This document shows positions 54,991-64,000 of a stretch of 64,000 nt of DNA, piece after piece. Origin of the DNA: Kingdonia uniflora (Eukaryota > Streptophyta > Magnoliopsida > Ranunculales > Circaeasteraceae); NCBI GenBank assembly GCA_014058105.1, contig JACGCM010000832.1, positions 62,001 to 126,000 on the forward strand. Reading direction: 5' to 3'. The notes below the pieces were generated by a model, which had not been told where the DNA came from, did not search any database, and saw only the letters and a program-made list of their open reading frames with translations. A program made the position numbers and the translations under genes. The stretch's first letter is position 1. Each line of letters begins with the position of its first letter.

Positions 54991-55810
54991 ATTCCCCCTA
55001 AATAAACTACCAACCTTAAAAATCAAAGCTTCTTCTTTTTATTATTCTTCTTCTTCAACAACAAAGCTTTTGTAAAAATCCAAGCAGATTCTCCTTGATG
55101 TACTGTTTGTCTCCTTCATGTGCCAAGTCTTCCAACTATCATTCTGCATTCGCTAAAGTCCTCACACAGAGGTCATTGGGGAGGAAAAAATCATTGTTAT
55201 CATAAGTTATTCGTGTTGTTAAAGATCGTTGTTATCCTTCTCTTCGACCATTGAAGTAACCGTTGTAGTAAATATCATTACTAACTCTGTATCCATCATC
55301 TCTCACTGTGTATCCACATCATGAGTTGAAGCCTTTTTTCTTATGAAAAATGCTATGCAAGACGATACAATTTGTACATAATTATTATTTTTTGCATTTT
55401 TAATCATTTGTCTTCTGCTACTTTATCATTTGTCATTTTTCTTGTGTCATTTTTAGCATTTATTATATGCTACTATGTCACCGGAATTGTTCATTGATAT
55501 AATTTATTTTGGGATTCCTATAATTTGTTTTAGGGATGGTTGAAGTTCAGTTTTATATTATTTTTCTCATTTGTGTTCATTACTTTATCACCGAAATTGT
55601 TTATTTATATCATTTGTTTCAGGGAAGAATGAAGTTTAGCTTTATACCATTGTTCATTTTGGTGGGGATATCGTACGTCCAAAGATTGGATCAATCGTTA
55701 GTTATGTTGAAGGAAGTACAAAACTTACCTCACTAAGAGCGCACTCGTCATACAAATTTTTTGTTATACTCCTTAAAGAAATAAGCTAAATCCGTCGTGA
55801 GGACTGTAAG

Positions 55811-56470
55811 TTGTACAACTTCGTCCATGGTTGTTCATGCACAATTTTATCAGTCCAGGACTTTACCAAAATGATCAATATGCATAAAACCAATCCCGGC
55901 ACACCCTTTCTATTTGGATTGTTAATGAGCTTAGGGTACCTTCCCAGAACTCCAAGAACTTTATTTATGATTTCTGTTCTTCAGGTAAAGGGCTATCCCC
56001 CACCAAAGATACGGGTTCAGGTAGAGGCTTGTCCACCACCAAAGCCTTTGTGGCATAACTCATTTCCTGATCCTGAACCTGAATACAGGGGTTACCCTAA
56101 AACAAATGGTAGAGGGCTTGATCCACACAGGTTTAGACCTTTAGTGGATGATGATGATGTTCCTCAATCAAATGATTTTTTTGAAACTATCCGTACTGAT
56201 GTTCATCCCTCAAATGAACCTAGTATTCCTCAATCAAATGTTAATCTCTCAAATGAACCTGTGTTAACTAATGTTCCTCAATCAAATTAACCTTTTCAAA
56301 CTATCTCTACTGATGTTTATCTCTCAAATGAATATTATATTTCTCAATAAATATTTATCTCTCAAATGAGCCTGTGTTAACTAGTGTTCCCCCTTCAATT
56401 GAACCTATGTTAAATAATGTTCATCTTTCAATTGAACCCGAACCAATCATTGGATAAACTGAAACTTCAG
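55811..56470 (+). pseudogene. MULE transposase, N-terminal exon region
   Basis: The frame 55811-56290 is Pro- and Asp-rich with a short internal repeat: VPQSNDFFETIRTDVHPSNE, PSIPQSNVNLSNEPVLTNVP, QSN, and the repeats continue in broken form to 56450. A CTTCAG|GTAAAG word at 55982 and a donor CTTCAG|GTAAGTTCAC at 56471 suggest introns. Repetitive, low-conservation N-termini are usual in plant MuDR-type transposases. Confidence 0.55.
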
Positions 56471-56563
56471 GTAAGTTCACAAAATTTGTCATTTGTGTGT
56501 TGTGTTTTAACATTTCTTATCCAATTTCTATCATGCTAAGTAGAATATTTCTCATTTGTTCAG

Positions 56564-57082
56564 CTGAATTTCAGTTTGAGCCACAGCCCGAACAGGTGAA
56601 AGATTTCCTGGACTTTCAATTCAAATCTGCTGCATACACGGAGGATCCCTATAAATTCAGTAAAGAGTTTAACATTGGCGATCTATATCAAGATGGGATT
56701 AAACTCAAGAATCACATAAGAGCTTATGCAGTTGTAAACAAGTTCAATCTCGAACACATTCTGAGTAACGAATATAAAATCGTGGTACGTTGCAAAGGTC
56801 ATAAATGATTTTGGCGGATTTATGCCACAAGGTTGCTTGGTTCTGCCTTATTTAGAGTAAGTACTTATTGTTCCGTGCATTCATGCATCCGAGTAGAAAT
56901 TGAAGGTGGAAACACGTATAAGGCAGCGTCTAGTAGATGGGTTGCTTCTATAATCAAGCAAAAACTCCAAAAATACCCAAACTACAAACCTTCTGGAATT
57001 ATTTATGATATGAAAATTTATCACAATATTGATGTAACATACAATCTTGCTTGGCATGCAAAAGAAAAAGCCCATGCTGAGG
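56564..57082 (+). pseudogene. MULE transposase, MuDR N-terminal domain
   Basis: After TTTGTTCAG the frame reads FSKEFNIGDLYQDGIKLKNH, IRAYAVVNKFNLEHILSNEY and KIVVRCKGHK, a TGA stop in place of a likely Cys, then FWRIYATRLLGSALFRVSTY, GGNTYKAASSRWVASIIKQK and YNLAWHAKEKAHAEV. This is the MuDR-family domain (LxxGxxFxxxxxxKxAIxxYAI...VxCxx..C.WRIxA) and the H2 region before the transposase core. Only one in-frame stop, so decay is mild. Confidence 0.88.
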
Positions 57083-57244
57083 TATCATAACTTTATATGT
57101 CATTTGTTCCCCCATACAAGTCATTTGTACAACAATGTTTATCATTTTATCGCATGTAATTTTGTCGACTCATTGTGTCATTTGTACTGTGATATTTATC
57201 ATTTGTCTGCTACACAATATCATTTGATCTACGTAATTATTTCA

Positions 57245-57860
57245 GATGCGAGGCAGCTTTAAGTATTCATACCAACTACTTATGAGCCACTTTCGGAAGT
57301 GAGGTTGGTTAACCCAGATTTTGTATTTCACATACAATCTACGAGTTACAAGGATAAGAGATTCACAAGGTGTTTTTGGTGTTTTGGTCCCCCCCAAAAA
57401 ACTTATAAACTTTTGAGACCAGTTGTTGTGATTGACGAAACTTTTTTAAAAGGGAGATATCGTGGGACTCTACTAACAACCATTGCCATTGACCCAAGTA
57501 ATCATATTTTTCTACTTGCATTTTCGATAGCAAACTCGAAGACCACCGAAAGTTGGACATACTTCCTGGAGATGTTTGTGGCTAATTTTCACAGTTATGG
57601 TACTAGATTCGTCGTCATCTCTGACAAGAACCCCAAAATTATTAATACTATACCCAAGGTGTTTCCATTTGTAATCCATACGTTTTGTGCCTTCCAGATA
57701 TCAAACAACATTAAAACTACCCTCGAAAGCACGAGGATCGTATTTAGGATAGCAGCAGAGGCCCTAACCAACATTGATTTTGATAAACACATAAATACTA
57801 TCTGGAATACAGATTCAGTTGGTCTCCAATACATACTAGGCATTCTCATGGAAATATAGT
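57245..57860 (+). pseudogene. MULE transposase, catalytic (DDE) exon
   Basis: The 186-codon frame 57299-57859 reads RPVVVIDETFLKGRYRGTLL, TTIAIDPSNHIFLLAFSIAN, ESWTYFLEMF and FVVISDKNPKI. The first catalytic Asp lies in VVIDETFLKG and the second in ISDKNPKI. CAFQISNNIK follows where the C..H pattern of MULEs lies (HC.RHL.N), with His lost. It is preceded by an acceptor ATTATTTCAG at 57245 and the block MRGSFKYSYQLL. The catalytic Glu region falls near the end of the exon and is not clearly readable. Confidence 0.9.
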
Positions 57861-58044
57861 ATAATTTATACATTCCAATAAGTAGGCACGTTGTCACTAT
57901 GTATTGCTCAATTTATCATTTGTTATATGAAAAATAGTCATTATAACTCCATTTACATTCTTATTTACAGCTATATGATCCCATTTGTCATCTGTTTATG
58001 CCCATTTGGCCTTTTGATTTCTTTGGTTTGTCATTTGTTTAGAT

Positions 58045-58680
58045 ACAGAGTCGCTTACGCAAATCATATCGAGAGCTGGAATAATATTATTTTGAAAGTA
58101 AGAGATTTCCCTATCCATCTGTTTATTGAGGAATTGAGTTGAATCTGTTTAGTTGAATCTGTTCAGAAATGTCCTTCACGTATAGGGAGGAAGCTGAGAA
58201 GAGTTAAGTACGCTTAACGCCATGGGCTACTGATTACTGTGAGAGTGGTAAATTCACTAACCTGTAGGATTCGTACATCACGTCGCCATTTTTAGATGCT
58301 TAGTTATGGTAGAACCAATTCTGTAAATATTGAAGATGGTACTTGTTCTTGTCATTGGTGGCAAACGATGGGTATACCATGTGAACACGGAGCACGCGCT
58401 CTAGGTCTTGCTAATGTTGATCCAACTACACGTGTCTCTGAGTACTTCACAAATAATACATACATGGTTGCTTATGAACCTATATGGATTCCTATATGAG
58501 GAATTGAGTAGTGGAAAATTTTAAAAATAAATCCCCGTGTTCGTGCTCCTATTCTAACAGTTCGAGCCGGCCGTCCTCGCATACAAAGGAAGAGAAGGGA
58601 AAAAATGCCTGGTCTTGTTACCAAACTAAGATTTTGCAGTAGGTGTAAAAAAAATAAACACAATCGCCATTCTTGAAAAC
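58045..58680 (+). pseudogene. MULE transposase, SWIM finger and C-terminal zinc knuckle
   Basis: After TTTGTTTAG: YRVAYANHIESWNNIILKVR, DFPIHLFIEEL (the NNxAExxNxxI.AR..PI..LxE block). Then, with stops between, SVNIEDGTCSCHWWQTMGIP and CEHGARALGLAN form the SWIM zinc finger (C-x-C...C-x-H). A basic tail RAGRPRIQRKRREKMPG and the knuckle CSRCKKNKHNRHS close the protein. Three frames are used. Confidence 0.88.
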
Positions 58681-59369
58681 TTCTACCAATCCCATCCGAC
58701 GTTAATACACATCCAACAATGGCACCGTCTTTTACGGTGAGCACTGAGACACCTATCATCCCAGATGAAGATGTTGCAATCAGTTTGCAGTGATAATTTT
58801 GGGCACTCTATGTATCAATTGTTTTATGATCTTTATTGTCAGTGTTGTGAAAATTCATCATTTGTCTAAATGTAACTGTCATTTGTTAAAAATGAATTTC
58901 TCATTTCTTTGTTTAAATGATATCATTGTTTGCTTTTGAAGTATCATTTGCGGACGAATACTTTCTCATTTGTTTATTTCCATGATAACATTGTATGCCT
59001 CTGAAGTGTCATTTGTGCACGATGACTTTCTCATTTGTTTATTTCCATGATATCATTATTTTCTTCAGAACTTTCATTTATTCTCAAAGAATTTCGTATT
59101 TGTTGGTTTCTATTATATCATTGCGGGCCAAGAATTTTTCATTGTCTGTTAAATTTTTGTCTTCAGCTTTGTTAAGTTTATCATTAAACTTGTCCTCCCT
59201 ATATCATCATTATTCTCTTACAGAACTGTGATTGTTTTGTTTGCCACATATTAAGCGGAAACCACTATTTAACAACAAAAAGAAAATTAAATAACACCAA
59301 ACAAAACATATTTTTATTCATACAAAGGCGAAGTACTAGTTACCACAAAAAACGAAACATCAAAAAAAC

Positions 59370-59745
59370 AAAGTTCACAACTCCTGATCACGTTTTGCGT
59401 ATTCCAGATCGCACTCCAAGGCCAAGATCTTCTGTTCGAGATAGCTAATCTTTGAAGCTGACTTATCCACAGTTTCTTGTGCTCATCTCGGTCTAATTTT
59501 ACTGCGTAGAGCTGATCGTCCAAAAAGCGCATATGGAACTTAAACTCTTTAAAACGCTGATCTCTCTTTGCTATAACTTGATATAGTTCATCTCAAATTA
59601 CATCAAACGCCCCTAATTTCTCCCTGAAGTCTTCGTAATGCTCTTTCAGTATTTGTGCCTTATGATCGGAGATATCCTTCTTCATTAGGCATAGTCTATT
59701 TAGTTTGCAGAGACGTTTGGTCACGCTAATCTTCATGCATCCCTA
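59370..59745 (-). pseudogene. Coiled-coil protein convergent to the MULE transposase
   Basis: The minus-strand frame reads MKISVTKRLCKLNRLCLMKK, DISDHKAQILKEHYEDFREK, LGAFDVI, stop, DELYQVIAKRDQRFKEFKFH, MRFLDDQLYAVKLDRDEHKK, then after a shift ISYLEQKILALECDLEYAKR to a stop at about 59377. Leu/Ile heptads and charged residues show a coiled coil of about 130 residues, with one stop and one frameshift. MuDR-type elements often carry an accessory gene (mudrB in maize, VANB/VANC in Arabidopsis VANDALs) facing the transposase gene. No sequence family was recognised. Confidence 0.5.
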
Positions 59746-60429
59746 TCGACTCAAACTAATCGTATGGAGTGTTCGAAGAGACATGGCTAACTCGAGTGGA
59801 GTGCCAGGGATTACCCGATGTTTAGGGTAAAAGTTATTATTACTTCGGTTCGGCTCCGTCGTTTCTTATTGTATACAGAAGTAATATGTGAATTTAAATT
59901 GAGTTGTGTAATCAATTATCATTACTTGTCACATCGATTTTTCATATGTTGAAGATAAGTTCGCATTTATTTTTATGCTATATATCATTATCTCTTTCCT
60001 GAATTATAATTGTTTAATGATAATTTATCATTTGTCTATCGAAATATTATCATTGTTCATGGAGTATTTATCATTGGCTTGGTTCCCTTATATCATTTAT
60101 TTCTGATAGAACTTCCCTTATATAATTTATTTCCAGATTTTTATTTTATTTTATTTGGTTATTTATTATTATCATTCATACATTATACCTCACGCATCCG
60201 TGTTCATATCATACATCTTGCATTGTATCTCTTTTCTCTTATCAGGTCTTGGAGTTCTTCTTTTCTTTTTATGGGTTTGGGGGTTTCGGTGGTTGTTTGG
60301 CGGAGTAGGTGAGTTGTGTTGGGTGCCCGTGTTTGGGCTGGTGTGGTTGTTGTTGTTGATTTTTTTGGCTTGTGTCTGATGAGTTGTTTTTTTGTTGAAG
60401 GTGATCTTGTAGATCTGAGAAGATTTGAG

Positions 60430-60715
60430 AATTTTCTAGAAGTCGTTCGAACGACTTTCATGTTCGTTCGAACGAGTAGACTTATCATTAGAATTTTTCC
60501 CAAGACTTCTTAGTCGTTCGAACGAATTTATGGTCCATTCGCACGACCCCTGTTTTCATACGTACGATGTATCGAACGAAGTGAGATAACCCCTGGTGTG
60601 TTGGACCAAGGAAATTTTTTCGTTCGAACGACCTTTCGAACGATTGTTATCTTTCTAGGGTTTCTTTCCTTTTTGGCTTTAGTCGTTCGAACGACTTTAG
60701 CATTCGTACGAACGA
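60430..60715. repeat. Cluster of CGTTCGAACGA palindromes
   Basis: GTCGTTCGAACGAC and close variants (CGTTCGAACGA, ATCGAACGAA, ATTCGTACGAACGAC) occur about nine times within 285 bp, at 60438, 60465, 60513, 60535, 60571, 60620, 60632, 60683 and 60705 approximately. They are self-complementary. Confidence 0.85.
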
Positions 60716-60724
60716 CCATCGTAA

Positions 60725-62530
60725 TCCTTGTTTGTTTTTAATCTTTCTCATTTTCTCTTTTGGGCTATTTTTCCTTGGTGTGGTGAAGTTTTTGAGAGAG
60801 TTGGAGAGAAAGATGGAGAGAGAGTTTGGATAGAGCGTCTAGAATGAGGTTCGTCATCTTCATCGCCTTCCCGATCGTCAGCGCCGCACTTTCGTAAGTT
60901 TTTCCCTCTTTCCCTTTTAACCCTAGATTCCTGATTTTAGTTTTGGGGAACTCTCAATTGGTGGTTTTGAATTGATTGGTTGTTTGGGTTTATTGTCGAG
61001 ATCTGGTATTGATTGATTGATTGATTTTTGTTGTGATTGTCTGATTTCTGTAGTTTTTGGTGTTTTGGTTGCCGAGGGGCGGAAATAGGTTTTGGTGTGC
61101 GGATCGTAGTTTTGCTGGGATTTGAGCTCTATATCAGGCGAGTGTCCATTCATTGCTAAATTACTATACTAATTTAACTTGTGCTAGTTAGAGTGTGTCG
61201 TATTTGGCATTGAGGTGGTTGTGATTAGTTATAACCTATAATTATTTCTTTCGTAATTGTGTATCTGTGCATCTCTCTCCTATTATTAGGCATGTGGTGT
61301 GTATTTATTCCTTGTCTTTTAGGGAATTGTGCATCATGTGGCATTCTCATGGGTTGTCCTTGGCTGCTGTGCCCCAGTCTTATAGAGACTGATGTTGTTG
61401 GATGTTGTGACTGGTTAATTAGTCACTGTTTGCATATGTGTTAGGATTGTTTACCATGCTCTGAGGCAGGTGGTTATCCTATGTGTGTTGGCCTGGTTGT
61501 GGCTGCTGGGTTTGGATGGTTTACCCTTCCCTCAGACAGGGGTTATCCTATGTGTGTTGGCCGGGTTTGGCGGCCATTGTGTTTTGATCCATGGGATCTA
61601 TTTTCAGCATGGGTTTTCTTATACTTTTAACTTAATGGGATCAGATACATAACAAAGCTCCACTCCTCTGACCCTCGATAGGATCAGGGATTCCTACATC
61701 GGGTAGAAATAAGTAGGTGAGTTTGGGACATGTACTATCATATCTATTCACCCATCCGGAAGTGTGGGATGGTATGAGTCAGTTTTCCTTTGGTACCCAT
61801 CTTATTCCTCTGTGAGGTTAAAATCCCATGGAATGTGAAATAAAGTTTGGACGTTGGCTCCGTGGGTTGCAATGCCCAGAACACTTTGATCAAGTGATAA
61901 ATCCCAAGCTTGGTCGAGCTTGCTACTAATCGTACCCCTTGTATCCTATTGAGATTTCGTTAAGGTTATTATGCATTAGCGGCTGATCAACCCAATACAT
62001 TGATTTATAGGGACTTGTTCTTGATTTCACAGCATCATAAACATTTATGATTAGGATAATTCTAGAATCATCTCACACCATATCACATCACATCATGTCA
62101 CATCATCACACCATCATAGCATATTCCTCACATCTCTTTTCCGCATACTCCCTTACCTTTCCCTTCATCTCTACACTTAAATAGATTATTACACTTTTAT
62201 AGCATCTTATATCTCATTTACCTCCCTCTTTCTTCTGCACCTGTTACTTTATTATGTTATTTAGCTCTATTGGGCATCAGTGAGCCGTGGTTTTGCTCAT
62301 TCTCGCTATTTTCCCCCCTTTTAGAGGCAGAGTAGTTACAAGTTTTGCTGAGAGTCTCAGCTGTTGGTTCCGGTATTATAGTTGTTGTTCCTGATCCGGT
62401 TTTAGTATTTCTTGTACGATATTAGCTTTCGACGCTGTGTGTTATCGAGATATTGTATTTACATTTTCAGTTGTATGTATATATATACCTTTGCTTTCTC
62501 TTTATTTCTTTTTACTCTCATGATATTTCT
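60725..62530 (+). other. Possible long LTR of a chromovirus-type Gypsy element
   Basis: No coding domain. A leader-like GA-rich stretch (60790-60840), a short frame MRFVIFIAFPIVSAALS ending at a donor (GTAAGTTTTTCC at 60894), AACCCTAG words, and near 62450 a TTGTATTTACATTTTCAG ... TATGTATATATATACC block resemble long Tekay-type LTRs as remembered. Neither TG...CA edges, primer site nor a second copy is visible, so this is tentative. Confidence 0.28.
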
Positions 62531-62537
62531 ATAGTCA

Positions 62538-62760
62538 ATGACTGAGCTTGAACTTGTCTATGGCTCGGTTATTATTGGGGGAAAATCGATTGGATTTCCC
62601 GACCTACAAATTCCGAATGATAGTAATTGGCCTAGCTACCGATTATTGGATTTTGGGGCGTGGCAAATGGTGGTGGTGGTAGGGTTTATGGAGGAGGAGA
62701 CGGTGATGGTGGTAGGGGAGGCCGACCACCACCACCACCTCCGAGTGCATAAACTGTTGT
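62538..62760 (+). other. Short frame with Gly/His/Pro-rich low-complexity end
   Basis: The 74-codon frame starts MTELELVYGSVIIGGKSIGF and ends in GEADHHHHLRVHKLL. In the next frame the same DNA gives VANGGGGRVYGGGDGDGGRG and GRPPPPPPSA, which looks like a Gly/Pro-rich start or end of a plant gag or RNA-binding protein. Frame use is unclear. It may be a fragment only. Confidence 0.25.
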
Positions 62761-62879
62761 AAATTAATATAATATAATTTAAGATCTATAACAATATTCG
62801 AGCTAATGAATGTTTTTTTTTTGTGCCCAATGAGTATTGTAATTTTAAAGTAAATAAATCTAATCTTAGCATGCTGAAG

Positions 62880-63175
62880 ATGAAGATGATGTCAAATCAT
62901 AGATAACAAATGAGAAGTAATCTATAATAGATGACAAATCAATGATCACAAATGACAAATCTCAGATAACAAATAATAAGTAATACATAAAATAGATGAC
63001 AAATCATTGATAACAAATGACAAATGACAAATCATATATAACAAATAACAAATGACAAATCATATATAACAAATGACAAATGATAAATCGTAGTTCACAA
63101 ATGACAAATAATTTATATAACAGATTATAAATCATTGATAACAGATAAAAAATTATATATAACAAATGAATAATC
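62880..63175 (-). repeat. Array of ACAAATGACAAATCAT words
   Basis: Irregular tandem copies of ACAAATGACAAATCATxxATA with a spacing of about 20-40 bp. It is the reverse complement of the words in the array that follows, so together they form a large inverted structure centred near 63180. Confidence 0.8.
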
Positions 63176-63189
63176 GAGTTTTTAAGTAC

Positions 63190-64000
63190 AATTGTTGTCT
63201 ACTTACAACATTTGTATTTTGTTTGTATGATAGTAGACAACATTTGTACTTAAAAAAATAATTTGTCATTTGTTGACTATAATTTGTCACTTGTTAACTA
63301 TTAATGGTTAATTTGATTTTTTGAACATTTGTATTGTATTTGTATGATAGTAGACAATATTTGTACTTAAAAAAATGATTTGTCTTTTGTTGACTATGAT
63401 TTGTCATTTGATACCTATGATTTGTCATTGTTAACTATCAATGGTCTATTTGGTTCTTTAAACATTTGTATTATGTTTGTATAATAGTAGACAACATTTG
63501 TACTGAAAAAAATGATTTATCATTTGTTAATTAACCATGGTCTATTTGGTTTTTTGAACATTTGTATTATGTTTGTTTGTTAGTAGACAACATTTATACT
63601 TAAAAAAATTATTTATCATTTGTTAGCTATGATTTGTCATTTGTTAACAATTATTTTTTCATTTATTAACTAACAATGGTCTATTTGGTTCATTGAACAT
63701 TTGTATTGTGTTTGTATGATAGTAGAGAACATTTGTACTGAAATAAATGATTTCTCATTTGTTAGCTATGATTTGCCATTTGTTAACAATGATTTGTCAT
63801 TTGTTAACTAACAATGGTCTATTTGGTTCATTAAATATTTGTATTGTGTTTGTATGATAGTAGACAACATTTGTTCATAAAAAAATGATTTATCATTTAT
63901 TGACTATGATTTGTCATTTGTTATCAATAATTTGTCATTTGTTAACTAACAATGGTCTATTTGGTTCATTGAACATTTGTATTGCGTTTGTATGATAGTA
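63190..64000 (+). repeat. 138-bp higher-order tandem array, runs off the window
   Basis: TAGTAGACAACATTTGTAC starts near 63231, 63348, 63485, 63581, 63720, 63858 and 63996. The spacings are 117, 137, 96, 139, 138 and 138, so the full unit is about 138 bp with two shortened copies. Each unit contains two to four ATGATTTGTCATTTGTTAAC subunits of about 20 bp and AATGGTCTATTTGGTTC. The array continues beyond position 64000. Confidence 0.9.

Larger units (their letters stand above)
55380..60050 (+). promoter_or_regulatory. TCATTTGT words scattered in non-coding parts of the MULE
   Basis: About twenty copies of TCATTTGT (or TCATTTG plus one change), nearly all in the same orientation, are found in the 5' region (55391-55610), the introns (56480-56560, 57095-57205, 57910-58030) and the 3' region (58855-59035, 60030). 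They are almost absent from the coding exons. Chance expectation for one octamer here is below one. Two copies form part of a splice-acceptor tract (TCATTTGTTTCAG, TCATTTGTTCAG). Confidence 0.75.

Noticed and set aside
60845..60895. Secreted protein starting MRFVIFIAFPIVSAALS
   Set aside because: Only 17 codons before a donor-like word, with no continuing exon recognised; more likely chance in a leader or LTR.
62880..64000. CRISPR-like array
   Set aside because: The repeats are contiguous and degenerate with repeat-derived sequence between them, not unique spacers, and the context is a plant nuclear genome.

Overview
The window is a piece of a plant nuclear genome, probably a large, repeat-rich eudicot genome. 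It is AT-rich, full of decayed LTR retrotransposons (Copia/Tork, Athila and Tat lineages), a CACTA end, a Mutator-like element (MULE) and MITE-like remnants, and it holds fragments of plant genes with introns (CLASP, 14-3-3, BMS1-like). No intact host gene, rRNA gene, CRISPR array or bacterial operon was seen. Almost every coding sequence is a broken transposon polyprotein.

Layout. 1-2170: unassigned, possibly the 5' part of a minus-strand transcript. 2340-3340: decayed Copia RNase H with polypurine tract and LTR. 3340-5920: a mosaic of 86-bp and 52-bp tandem repeats and at least four copies, in both orientations, of a very short TRIM-like element. 6350-7610: two MITE-like remnants and a tandem duplication of a hairpin. 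7800-9350: a GGGTC-rich repeat carrying the 5' end of a CLASP gene. 9808-9866 plus 38332-38395: one 14-3-3 exon, split by a 28.5-kb nested insertion.

The nested insertion (9867-38331, target duplication ACTGT) reads in time order. A Tork-type Copia element on the minus strand formed a three-LTR tandem (LTR-internal-LTR-internal-LTR). An Athila-type element C (13619-31713, identical-length 1249-bp LTRs, target duplication AGCAC/AGCAT) entered its gag-protease region. A 12-kb Tat element D (14877-26943, 509-bp LTRs, target duplication CCCCC) then entered the polypurine tract of C. D carries gag-pol on the minus strand and a spliced gene of opposite orientation that ends in a coiled coil, plus a 76/43-bp tandem array after pol. 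Inside C the only coding sequence is an Athila gag-protease-RT fragment that runs against C's own LTR, primer-site and polypurine-tract orientation.

38670-52270: two further decayed Tat elements (F and G, plus strand). F also has antisense coiled-coil reading frames behind pol; G has a 160-bp tandem array behind pol. 52273-53190: a CACTA-type terminus, a tRNA-like sequence and a BMS1-like exon fragment. 55380-60100: a MULE transposase (MuDR N-terminal region, DDE core, SWIM finger, zinc knuckle) with a convergent coiled-coil reading frame. Its introns and flanks are strewn with the octamer TCATTTGT. 60430-62760: a cluster of CGTTCGAACGA palindromes and a possible chromovirus-type LTR. 62880-64000: a 138-bp tandem array built from the same TCATTTGT-like words, running off the end.
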